This document shows, piece after piece, positions 1-6,543 of a DNA stretch of 11,091 bases. This DNA is from Actinomycetota bacterium (GTDB taxonomy: Bacteria; Actinomycetota; Actinomycetes; S36-B12). The translations under genes and the position numbers were made by a program. The DNA is taken from the NCBI GenBank assembly GCA_947472655.1, contig CANJCG010000055.1:1-11091 (forward strand), given 5' to 3'. The notes beneath the pieces are model-generated. The model searched no databases. It was not told where the DNA came from and saw only the letters and a list, made by a program, of their open reading frames with translations. Position 1 is the stretch's first letter; each line of letters begins with the position of its first letter.

Positions 1-2022
1 CAAGATGAACTCGAGCGCGAAGCAATGATGGACAACTTGATTGCCCAGATTAGGCAGGCTCGAGCTTCAGACACTCGCCTGTGTTTTGGGCGCATCGATG
101 GAGACACCGGCAGCCATCACATCGGTCGCATTGGATTACGCGACACCGAAGGAGAGCCTGCCTTAATCGACTGGCGGGCGCCCAATGCTGCTCCGTTTTA
201 TCAGGCCACCTTCGCCAACCCTCTAGGCATCCAACTGCGTCGGCGTATCGTGCTGCGTGGGCGCACCGTTACTCATGTTGAGGATGAGATTCTCAGCGAT
301 CCCACTATGACCGAGTCGCGCGCTGCTGCAGCTTCCCTCGATGCTCCACGCGATGGTCGAATGGGCGACATCATCGCGACCATCGCGGCTGATCAAGATT
401 CAATTATTCGAAGCCCGCTGAATCAACTCACCGTGGTGCAAGGTGGACCGGGCACAGGTAAAACCGTTGTGGCTTTGCATAGGGCCGCTTGGCTGCTTTA
501 CACGTTCCGAGACAAGCTTGCCCGTGACGGAGTCTTGATTGTTGGACCTTCACCTACGTTCTTGCATTACATCGATCAGGTGCTGCCGAGTTTGGGAGAG
601 ACCGACGTTGTTCTCCTGACCCCGGGTCAGTTGTATCCCGGGATCGATGCAAGAAAGCATGACCTTGATGAAGTCTCAGCAATTAAGGGTGACCTGCGCT
701 TGGCTGAAGTCATTGCTAATGCGGTGAAGCAAAGGCGTCGCATTCCACGCACTGATGTTTCCATCACCATGGAAGATCGCTCGCAAGTAAAAATCACAGC
801 TCGGCAGTTAGCAGATGCTGAACGAGCTGTCGGGCGCCATCAGAGTTTCCACGCTGGACGAGAGTCATTTTTGACTCGAGCCCTAGATCACCTAGCTTCC
901 TATCGAGCAAAACAGCATGGTGAGGACTCATCAGATTCTGAAGTGCGCCGCGACCACGTAAGTGAACTCGTTGAAGACAAAAATATTCGTCGCGAATTGA
1001 ACCTCATGTGGATGCCTATAGCCCCGGACGAATTCGTTCGCCGCCTGCTATCAACTCCCGCATTACTCAAGGCAGCGGCCGATGGGATTTTGAGCAAGCA
1101 GGAACAAGCACTGATTCTTAAAACGCGAGAAACCCCTTGGATGATTGACGACATCCCACTCATCGACGAGGCCGCAGAACTTCTAGGCCCATGGGATCCT
1201 GACACCGCTCGTGCCAATGCTCGCGAATCAGCCGAAATGCGTCATGAACTCCAGCACGCCGCCCAAGCGTTGGATAACACCGAGATGGGTGGCTGGATCG
1301 ACGCCGCTGGCCTGGTTGGACGAATGGCCAGTTCCAATGAACGGCGATCAGTTGCCGAGCTTGCCTCCATTGATCGCTCCTGGGTCTACGGGCATATCGT
1401 GGTAGATGAGGCTCAAGAGCTTTCGCGGATGGCTTGGCGAGTCTTATCTCGGCGAGCCACTCGCAAATCGATGACGATTGTTGGTGACGTTCAACAAACT
1501 AGTCATGCTGCCGGGGCGCGAAACTGGGAGGAAGCTCTTGGTGATGTTCGCGGCAATCTGGATCTGCATGTGCTTACGGTTACCTATCGCATCACTTCAC
1601 AGATCGCAGATGTAGCAACTGACCTGCTGACTGCTGCTGGCGGCGACGCCCAAGAACTGCATCCTGTACGTGAAGGTGCACCCGTTGAGCGTCATACCGT
1701 GAAACAAGGCGAATTAGCCCAACTTGTGATTTCCGGCGTTAAAGATCTCGCAGGTCGCACGGCTGTCATCGTCCCCGATGACCAAATTGAGGTTCTGGCG
1801 CCGATGCTTTTGGCAGCAAGTGATGCATTTGGCATCGGTGACAATGCGCTGGATGCCCCGATTGCAATTCTCACCGCCCGCGATACAAAGGGCTTGGAAT
1901 TCGATGTTGTCTATGTAATTGATCCCGATGCAATGAGCCTGCAAACCAAGCGAGGTGCTGATCTCTATGTTGCAGCAACTCGCGCAACACAGGTCATGCA
2001 CCTCGTTGATTGGACCAGTTAA
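1..2022 (+). CDS. HelD-like SF1 helicase / RNA polymerase recycling ATPase (5' partial)
   Basis: This is an ATP-driven UvrD/Rep-like protein of the HelD/HelR type. Family members bind RNA polymerase and release it from stalled or nucleic-acid-bound complexes; some actinobacterial ones (HelR) displace rifamycins. The frame is open to base 1, so the first in-window ATG (25) is unlikely to be the start and an N-terminal coiled-coil part is missing. Counting from base 25, the HelD hallmark segment LCFGRIDGD is at residues 19-27 and IDWRAPNAAPFY at 48-59. Walker A GGPGTGKT is at 140-147, Walker B VVDEAQEL near 459-466 (D461, E462) and motif III GDVQQ at 487-491. Motif V (TKGLEFDVVYVIDP) lies near 630, and motif VI YVAATRA carries the arginine finger R653. 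The 673 visible residues plus a missing N-terminus fit the roughly 700-750 aa of actinobacterial HelD. UvrD and PcrA are less likely because the CFGRID/DWRAP block is specific to HelD. The gene converges on the hydrolase 28 bp downstream. Confidence 0.92.
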   Translation, partial: QDELEREAMMDNLIAQIRQARASDTRLCFGRIDGDTGSHHIGRIGLRDTEGEPALIDWRAPNAAPFYQATFANPLGIQLRRRIVLRGRTVTHVEDEILSDPTMTESRAAAASLDAPRDGRMGDIIATIAADQDSIIRSPLNQLTVVQGGPGTGKTVVALHRAAWLLYTFRDKLARDGVLIVGPSPTFLHYIDQVLPSLGETDVVLLTPGQLYPGIDARKHDLDEVSAIKGDLRLAEVIANAVKQRRRIPRTDVSITMEDRSQVKITARQLADAERAVGRHQSFHAGRESFLTRALDHLASYRAKQHGEDSSDSEVRRDHVSELVEDKNIRRELNLMWMPIAPDEFVRRLLSTPALLKAAADGILSKQEQALILKTRETPWMIDDIPLIDEAAELLGPWDPDTARANARESAEMRHELQHAAQALDNTEMGGWIDAAGLVGRMASSNERRSVAELASIDRSWVYGHIVVDEAQELSRMAWRVLSRRATRKSMTIVGDVQQTSHAAGARNWEEALGDVRGNLDLHVLTVTYRITSQIADVATDLLTAAGGDAQELHPVREGAPVERHTVKQGELAQLVISGVKDLAGRTAVIVPDDQIEVLAPMLLAASDAFGIGDNALDAPIAILTARDTKGLEFDVVYVIDPDAMSLQTKRGADLYVAATRATQVMHLVDWTS

Positions 2023-2050
2023 ATCGGGCCAATGCACGACGCTGGTCGGC

Positions 2051-2992
2051 TTAAGCAGACAGGTGTGTGCTTAAGAAAGCTGCCCGCTGCTTGAATACGC
2101 CTTCACGTAATTCAGGCGTAATCACCTCGAAACCATGCTGCGCACCATGGCGAAGATGGAACTCGACTGCTACTCCGGCTGCTTTGAGATCCTTTGCAAA
2201 CTTTTCATCTTCATCTTTAAACAAATCTAAATCACCGACTTCGATATACGTCGGTGGCAGGTTCTTGAGATCTGTTGCTCGTGCCGGCGCGGCATATGGT
2301 GAAACATCAGATGTTCCAGCTTTACCTTCGAGTAGGCAATTCCAGCCGGTGATGTTATCTGCGACGGTCCATGTCAAGAACTTTGAGGCAATAGCCTTTG
2401 CCGAATTCGTGCGATCATCTAGCATCGGATACACCAAGAGTAAGCACGCTATTGGATGATCTCCCGCGTCACGCAACTTCAATGCGACACCAGCGCAGAT
2501 GCCACCGCCAGAGCTCTCTCCGACAAGACCTATGTTGGCTCTATCAATATTGAGTTCGCCTGCGTGTGAATACGCCCAGGCAATCGCTTCGATAACGTCA
2601 TCTTGCTGTGCTGGATAAGGATGTTCTGGAGCCAACCGGTATCCAACCGATAACGCGGGAATGCCTGTGATGTCGACATAACGTGACACTGTTGAATTAT
2701 TAGAGTCAATAGAGCCCATAATCATTCCACCGCCATGCACAAAGATCATGAGCGCCCGCGAATCTGAGCCGGCTTTTCGATACACGCGAGCAGGAATGCG
2801 CTGACCATGGCGACCAGTTACCGTGATGTCCGTCGTGCTGATCGCATCAGGCAGAGGTGAGCGAAGCGCTAACTTCGCCATCATTTCATCACCATTTGCT
2901 CGGCGGGTGAGATAATCACCTACAGGCAGGCTTGAGGTTCCTCGCATCCCCCAAGCAAACTTGATTGACTCCGTGATTTTCTTCAGTTTCAC
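2051..2992 (-). CDS. Alpha/beta-hydrolase, hormone-sensitive-lipase (HSL) family esterase
   Basis: This is a predicted cytoplasmic carboxylic-ester hydrolase of 313 aa, a normal length for bacterial HSL (family IV) esterases. The oxyanion-hole motif HGGG is at residues 86-89. The nucleophile elbow GESSG (158-162) gives catalytic S160. The acid is probably D256 in a DLFKDE stretch that matches the family's DPLxDE, and the base is H286 in QHGF. The first 30 residues are a lysine-rich cap region, with no signal peptide. I kept the GTG start at 2992: there is no Shine-Dalgarno sequence, but a TACCAT -10 element sits 7 nt before it, as expected for a leaderless mRNA. M16 is a weaker alternative. 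The gene lies 101 bp behind the ABC permease on the same strand but appears to have its own promoter. The natural substrate cannot be told from the sequence; short acyl esters are usual for the family. Confidence 0.9.
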   Translation of the reverse strand: MKLKKITESIKFAWGMRGTSSLPVGDYLTRRANGDEMMAKLALRSPLPDAISTTDITVTGRHGQRIPARVYRKAGSDSRALMIFVHGGGMIMGSIDSNNSTVSRYVDITGIPALSVGYRLAPEHPYPAQQDDVIEAIAWAYSHAGELNIDRANIGLVGESSGGGICAGVALKLRDAGDHPIACLLLVYPMLDDRTNSAKAIASKFLTWTVADNITGWNCLLEGKAGTSDVSPYAAPARATDLKNLPPTYIEVGDLDLFKDEDEKFAKDLKAAGVAVEFHLRHGAQHGFEVITPELREGVFKQRAAFLSTHLSA

Positions 2993-2999
2993 AGTTGCG

Positions 3000-3005
3000 A
3001 TGGTA
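3000..3005 (-). promoter_or_regulatory. Putative -10 element (TACCAT) of a leaderless promoter for the esterase gene
   Basis: On the minus strand TACCAT is followed by 7 nt and then the GTG start at 2992. No purine-rich ribosome site lies between. The spacing would place the transcription start on or next to the start codon. No good -35 hexamer is visible. Confidence 0.45.
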
Positions 3006-3021
3006 GGCCATGAGAGCCCTT

Positions 3022-3033
3022 GAAGCCGGCTTC
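3022..3033. promoter_or_regulatory. Perfect 12-bp palindrome, possible operator of the esterase gene
   Basis: GAAGCCGGCTTC is a perfect palindrome centred about 36 bp upstream of the esterase GTG. If that gene is leaderless, the palindrome covers the -35 region, a common operator position. It has no U-tract and no loop, so it is not a convincing terminator for the upstream permease gene. The cognate regulator is unknown. Confidence 0.35.
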
Positions 3034-3093
3034 TGCTCGGGGCAATTGCGGCGATTCATACCGCAGCCAGTGGGGCTTAGCCCGACAAATCAG

Positions 3094-3894
3094 TCAGGCG
3101 TCACGTCGAACAAACAGAATGCCGGCTACGACCAAACTAGCAACCACCCAAGCAAGGAAAAAGATAATTCCAGGCGTAAGTGCAAGCATGTCAGCTCGAA
3201 CCTTAATTTCGGTAAAAGGAGCTGCCGCATTTGACGGCAGGTATTTCAACACCGAGCGCCAGGATTCGGGCAGAAGTGCAGTCAACAACGCAGGCAGAAT
3301 GAGAACTCCGCCAATAACCGTTGCAATTGCTCCTGGCATTGAACGCATTGCCATCCCAAGAGCCAGACCAATAACCGATAACCCCGTGATGTATGCGGCA
3401 GTTCCAATCAATACCCGTTGCGCATCGGGATCACTCAGACTTGTCGTTGTGTCACCGGCTGCAGATAAGACAGCCATGCCAAGAAAAAATGCACCGACAG
3501 CAGCGAGGATCACAACCGGTATCACTAAACCGATTAGGACAAGAACTTTTGCCAACAGCACCGGCAGACGCTTTGGCACAAATGCCAACGTCGTGCGAAT
3601 CATGCCGCTGCCGTATTCGCGAGCGCCACACAGGACACCGAAAACCGACATGATGAGCACAGCAAAGCCGCCGCCAGCAAGAACAGTGGTGACGGGATCG
3701 AGTCCCAGTGCTGCGGGTGGTCCCCCTCGCCCGTCATCAATTTGACCGGTTGTTGCAAGAGCTGCGATCGCACCGAACGCAATGAAGAGAAGCAACATCG
3801 ATCCAAGCAAAATCCACGTGGAGCGCAGAGTGCGAAGTTTGATGAACTCCGATCGAATTATCCGCGGAAAAGTCACATCAACATCAACGCTCAT
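3094..3894 (-). CDS. ABC-2 type transporter permease
   Basis: This is the integral membrane subunit of a two-gene ABC exporter (266 aa). The cytosolic start is followed by SEFIKLRTLRSTW at residues 15-27, the amphipathic IKLRT-type entry typical of ABC-2 permeases. Six hydrophobic segments are visible at about 29-48, 71-90, 112-138, 160-182, 188-208 and 241-263. The REYGSGMIRTTLAFVP loop (92-107) follows TM2, as in BcrB/NatB-like permeases. The ATG at 3894 overlaps the stop of the ATPase gene by 4 bp (ATGA), implying translational coupling and co-transcription behind 3891-4805. The exported substrate is unknown; relatives serve lantibiotic, bacitracin or sodium export, but nothing in the sequence selects one of these. 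Confidence 0.9.
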   Translation of the reverse strand: MSVDVDVTFPRIIRSEFIKLRTLRSTWILLGSMLLLFIAFGAIAALATTGQIDDGRGGPPAALGLDPVTTVLAGGGFAVLIMSVFGVLCGAREYGSGMIRTTLAFVPKRLPVLLAKVLVLIGLVIPVVILAAVGAFFLGMAVLSAAGDTTTSLSDPDAQRVLIGTAAYITGLSVIGLALGMAMRSMPGAIATVIGGVLILPALLTALLPESWRSVLKYLPSNAAAPFTEIKVRADMLALTPGIIFFLAWVVASLVVAGILFVRRDA

Positions 3895-4805
3895 GCTGCG
3901 TTCTCCCCCGTATGGAATTGAACTGAGTCTTTGGTGAGTTCCATGAATGCTTCTTCCAAGGAGACACTGAGCGGAGTGAGCTCATGCAGAACAATTCCTG
4001 CCGCAAAAGCTGTCTGGCCAATGACAGCAGCGTCAATACCTGAGCAAACGAAAGTGTCACTGGATTCAACAACGATGGAAGTAGACCGCGCAGTGAGCAG
4101 CGATTGCAGCTCTGGAAGCCCGGGCGTAACCACACGCACCCGATTCGTTGACCAGGAATCGATGAAAGCGCTCATTGTGGTGTCGGCCAAAATCTTTCCA
4201 CGTCCGATGATGATGAGCTGATCCGCGATTAATTCCATTTCACTCATCAAATGTGATGATAGGAAAACAGTGCGACCCTCATCGGCCAGTTTGCGTAGAA
4301 GATGACGGATCCACAACACGCCGTCTGGATCCAGTCCATTGACCGGCTCATCAAGCATCACAATCCGCGGATCGCCGATCAAGGCCACGGCGATACCGAG
4401 CCGCTGACCCATTCCTAGCGAGAATCCCCCAGCTTTTTGCTTAGCAACCTCATTGAGACCCACCATGGCAAGAACTTCATCGACTCGAGATGCGCCAATT
4501 CCTGATGAAGCAGCCAGGGCAATCAGGTGATTGCGTGCAGAACGCGCCTTATCGAAACCTTTTGCCTCCAATAGCGCCCCAATTTCGTGCACAGGTGCTG
4601 CCGTATCTCGATAATTTTGGCTATTGACCAGCACAGATCCCGCTGTGGGGCGATCTAAACCTAAGACCATCCGCATCGTGGTGGACTTCCCCGCCCCATT
4701 GGGTCCAAGAAATCCGGTCACCTTTCCTGGCTCTACGGTGAACGAAATGTCATCAACTGCCGTGACACTTCCGTATTGCTTGGTGAGGTTGCGGACTTCG
4801 ATCAT
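3891..4805 (-). CDS. ABC transporter ATP-binding protein (BcrA/DrrA-like)
   Basis: This is the ATPase subunit of the exporter formed with the permease encoded next to it (304 aa, cytoplasmic face of the membrane). Walker A GPNGAGKST is at residues 34-42 and the ABC signature FSLGMGQR at 128-135, the SLGMxQR variant common in BcrA-type exporters. Walker B IVMLDEP is at 148-154, the D-loop NGLDP at 156-160 and the H-loop histidine at H185. The C-terminal 90 residues form the usual variable domain after the ATPase core. The ATG at 4805 has no close Shine-Dalgarno sequence; TAGTCT lies 6 nt upstream, so a leaderless start is likely. It is the first gene of a two-gene operon, divergent from the secreted Ig-like gene at 4900 with 94 bp between the starts. 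Specificity is unknown. Confidence 0.94.
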   Translation of the reverse strand: MIEVRNLTKQYGSVTAVDDISFTVEPGKVTGFLGPNGAGKSTTMRMVLGLDRPTAGSVLVNSQNYRDTAAPVHEIGALLEAKGFDKARSARNHLIALAASSGIGASRVDEVLAMVGLNEVAKQKAGGFSLGMGQRLGIAVALIGDPRIVMLDEPVNGLDPDGVLWIRHLLRKLADEGRTVFLSSHLMSEMELIADQLIIIGRGKILADTTMSAFIDSWSTNRVRVVTPGLPELQSLLTARSTSIVVESSDTFVCSGIDAAVIGQTAFAAGIVLHELTPLSVSLEEAFMELTKDSVQFHTGENAA

Positions 4806-4811
4806 GGGATC

Positions 4812-4817
4812 AGACTA
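4812..4817 (-). promoter_or_regulatory. Putative -10 element (TAGTCT) of a leaderless promoter for the ABC operon
   Basis: Minus-strand TAGTCT is followed by exactly 6 nt (GATCCC) and the ATG of the ATPase gene. A GAAGG upstream is 13 nt from the ATG, too far to be a good ribosome site. The element overlaps an AGGTTAG half-site (CTAACCT at 4815-4821 on the plus strand), where a repressor could act. Confidence 0.5.
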
Positions 4818-4886
4818 ACCTTCGGATATGAGAGTCATGGGAACCGCTCATGTAAATGTCACGTCAAATCTCATATTACGTCGATC

Positions 4887-4892
4887 AAAGGA
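4887..4892 (+). promoter_or_regulatory. Ribosome binding site deciding the start at 4900
   Basis: AAAGGA lies 7 nt before the ATG at 4900, directly preceding a classic signal peptide. The longer reading from 4828 would add 24 residues in front of the signal peptide and has no ribosome site, so 4900 is preferred. Confidence 0.7.
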
Positions 4893-4899
4893 TTATCCG

Positions 4900-5352
4900 A
4901 TGCGTAAGTCCAATGCCCTCCTCGCCGGTTCAATAGCCCTGCTTGGTGCAACTGCTCTACTTGCCCCAAGTGCGATGGCAGCAACAGCCACTCCATCTGC
5001 CTCGGCCAAGCCAACTGCCATGGCGACCGCAACGGCTAAGCCATCTGCGTCTTCGTCAACTGGCGCCCTTGTGGGCGGAAGCCCATCAACCTGGACTCCG
5101 GTCATGGTGCTCAAGAAAGACAAAGGTTCGACCATCAAGTTGGTCAAGGAGCAGGCTTTCGTCTTCCACGGCTTTGTTGCCAAGGTGAAGTTCAAGTCAA
5201 GCAACACCAAGGTTGTCGTTGTCAGCGACGCTGAAGGCAAAGGCACCGTCACCGCATCTGCTGGTGGCCGAGCTGTTGGAGCAGGCACCGCGAAAATCAC
5301 TGCAACGAACGGCAAGATTGTGGTTGCTACCTACGACGTAATAGTTAAGTAG
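4900..5352 (+). CDS. Small secreted protein with a BIG2-like immunoglobulin fold
   Basis: This is a predicted exported protein of 150 aa. A signal peptide starts MRKSN, has a hydrophobic core at residues 7-22 and a probable AMA cleavage site near 25-27. Residues 28-60 form a low-complexity Ala/Thr/Ser/Pro linker with repeated AKPTA/AKPSA units, suggesting a flexible and perhaps glycosylated spacer. Residues 65-150 resemble a bacterial Ig-like group 2 domain: KSSNTKVVVVSD (99-110) matches the SSN-xxVAxV core, and GRAVGAGTAKITAT (123-136) matches the G-x-AxGxGTAxITA strand pair. There is no sortase motif, lipobox or C-terminal membrane anchor, so it is probably secreted or loosely wall-bound. 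It is followed directly by a strong terminator, so it is monocistronic. The function is unknown; BIG2 domains generally mediate surface adhesion or carbohydrate contact. Confidence 0.85.
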   Translation: MRKSNALLAGSIALLGATALLAPSAMAATATPSASAKPTAMATATAKPSASSSTGALVGGSPSTWTPVMVLKKDKGSTIKLVKEQAFVFHGFVAKVKFKSSNTKVVVVSDAEGKGTVTASAGGRAVGAGTAKITATNGKIVVATYDVIVK

Positions 5353-5381
5353 CACGCAGCACAATCAACTTCTGTTGTTTG

Positions 5382-5420
5382 GGGTGATGGTTACGGTAGT
5401 TGCCGTAACCATCACCCTTT
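5382..5420 (+). terminator. Intrinsic terminator of the Ig-like gene
   Basis: A perfect 15-bp stem (5382-5396 pairing with 5403-5417) has a 6-nt loop TAGTTG and is followed by TTT and an A/T-rich stretch. It ends only about 30 nt before the next start codon (5450), so that gene must have its own promoter. Confidence 0.85.
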
Positions 5421-5437
5421 CAAATTCGTAGGGAAGT

Positions 5438-5443
5438 TACATT
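5438..5443 (+). promoter_or_regulatory. Putative -10 element (TACATT) of a leaderless promoter for the DUF6941-peptidase operon
   Basis: TACATT is separated from the ATG at 5450 by exactly 6 nt, and no Shine-Dalgarno sequence lies between. The terminator hairpin just upstream leaves no room for a long leader, which independently favours a leaderless transcript. The -35 region would fall at the foot of the hairpin. Confidence 0.55.
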
Positions 5444-5449
5444 TACGCC

Positions 5450-5869
5450 ATGGCCGAAATAACAATGCTTACTGTCGCCAATCGAGCTGAGATCCAAAAT
5501 GGCAATCTGTACGGCCTTGGCATGGGCTGGAATTGGACTTTCCGCCCGGTGCCGCCTCTTTCGCTCGTAGTCCGCACTCATGTGAGCCCCAGCAGGATGA
5601 GTCTGGGCGACCTCACCTGGAACTTTGTTCTTTCTGACGCTGATGGTGCACCGGTCGACGTGCCACTTTCCATGAATTTTGAGTACCACGCCGGCGCTAC
5701 TCTTCCCAATGGTTCTTACCCGGGCGTAGATGTTCCACTTTGGGCTATTTTTCATTTCGCCCCCATTGATCTGCCAGAGGGGCGCTATCAATGGCGGGTC
5801 ACCTTTGATGACGCCACTGCAGCATACCCATTTTCGGTGGTCAATCCACCGCGGCCATCTCACTCATGA
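5450..5869 (+). CDS. DUF6941 family protein
   Basis: This is a cytoplasmic protein of 139 aa of unknown function that I recognise as DUF6941-like. Its features are an N-terminal ANRAEIQNGNLYGLGMGWNW segment (about residues 10-29; the family begins with an 'xxDGKLYxLGGGW' type strand), a central LSDADGAPVDVPLSMNFEY stretch (61-79) and a C-terminal FHFAPIDLPEGRYQWRVTFDD block (102-122), matching the family's 'INFxPxxLPxGxYxWRLxID'. The fold looks all-beta. There are no membrane segments, signal peptide or obvious catalytic residues. Its stop codon overlaps the start of the S51 peptidase gene by 4 bp (ATGA), so the two products are made together, hinting at shared use. The family has no established role that I know of. 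Confidence 0.75.
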   Translation: MAEITMLTVANRAEIQNGNLYGLGMGWNWTFRPVPPLSLVVRTHVSPSRMSLGDLTWNFVLSDADGAPVDVPLSMNFEYHAGATLPNGSYPGVDVPLWAIFHFAPIDLPEGRYQWRVTFDDATAAYPFSVVNPPRPSHS

Positions 5870-6543
5870 CACTCGCGCTGTATTTGAGTTCACAAGGGTT
5901 GGGCAACAACCCTGAACTCATGCGGCCTGCTGACGCGAACTCCAATAAGGCACTCATCATTTTAAATGCGTTGGATGCATATTCAAATACACGCATTAGC
6001 GCACTTCAGTACGAAACCCAAAGCCTTGATGCATTGGGTTATGTATGCCAAGAATTGGACCTGCGGGCGTATTTCCATCACGAGAAAGTCAATCAGCCGC
6101 TGGTCAACTCCGACGATGCGAAACTGACTGCACTTCTGACGCGCGCCAATCTGATCTGGGTTATAGGTGGAAATACCTTTGTTCTCGCTAAAGCGATGAC
6201 ACAAGCTAGATTCAAAGCGGCGCTTTTGCAGGCGAATGAAAATCGCATAGCTCATCGACTTCCAGCACTGATGTATGCAGGATACTCCGCTGGAGCGGTC
6301 GTGGCAGGAATCGATCTCCAAGGTATCCAACTTATGGATGACCCATCCGTAAATCCTGCGGGCTACGATCCAACCACCAAGGCATTAAGTCTCAGTTTAA
6401 TTGACGATCGAATCATCCCCCATTATCAAAGCGACAACTCCGAATCAGAGAATGCATATCTCGCTGTTGATTACTTAGAACAGCGCAAACTTAAATATAA
6501 AACACTGAGCGACGGTGAAGTTTGGCTGAATTACTCGCCGTAG
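5866..6543 (+). CDS. Peptidase S51 (dipeptidase E-like) serine peptidase
   Basis: This is a cytoplasmic serine peptidase of 225 aa, close to the ~230 aa of Salmonella PepE, which cleaves N-terminal Asp-Xaa dipeptides. IWVIGGNTFVLAKAM (97-111) is the conserved S51 GGNT block. The nucleophile elbow GYSAG (139-143) gives catalytic S141, and H186 in IIPHYQ is the likely base. D158 or D159 lies between them, where PepE has its third catalytic residue. The N-terminal half (ALYLSSQGLGNN, then ALIILNALDAY) fits the Rossmann-like class I glutamine amidotransferase-related fold. It is translationally coupled to the DUF6941 gene. Its last 13 bp overlap the 3' end of the convergent HD gene. Aspartyl-dipeptide specificity is not proven from sequence; cyanophycinase-type members share the fold but are longer. 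Confidence 0.87.
   Translation: MTLALYLSSQGLGNNPELMRPADANSNKALIILNALDAYSNTRISALQYETQSLDALGYVCQELDLRAYFHHEKVNQPLVNSDDAKLTALLTRANLIWVIGGNTFVLAKAMTQARFKAALLQANENRIAHRLPALMYAGYSAGAVVAGIDLQGIQLMDDPSVNPAGYDPTTKALSLSLIDDRIIPHYQSDNSESENAYLAVDYLEQRKLKYKTLSDGEVWLNYSP

Noticed and set aside
2013..2047. GACCAG...CTGGTC pair between the convergent HelD and esterase genes, as a terminator
   Set aside because: The stem is only 6 bp with a 23-nt loop and no U-tract in either direction, and one arm lies inside the HelD coding end.
3047..3065. TGCGG-N9-CCGCA hairpin after the ABC permease gene
   Set aside because: A 5-bp stem without a U-tract is too weak to call a terminator.
3020..3745. 241-codon plus-strand open frame opposite the ABC permease
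   Set aside because: The opposite strand encodes a six-span permease coupled to its ATPase; this frame gives a basic, low-complexity product with no motif.
4828..4899. Longer N-terminus for the Ig-like protein (ATG at 4828)
   Set aside because: It would place 24 charged and polar residues before a normal signal peptide and has no ribosome site, whereas 4900 has AAAGGA at 7 nt spacing.
4893..5315. Long open frame on the minus strand across the Ig-like gene
   Set aside because: It is antisense to a gene with a clear signal peptide and domain; its Ala/Val-rich composition is the mirror of the linker codons.
5420..5863. Minus-strand open frame opposite the DUF6941 gene
   Set aside because: The plus-strand product matches a known family and is coupled to the peptidase gene; the antisense product shows no recognisable feature.
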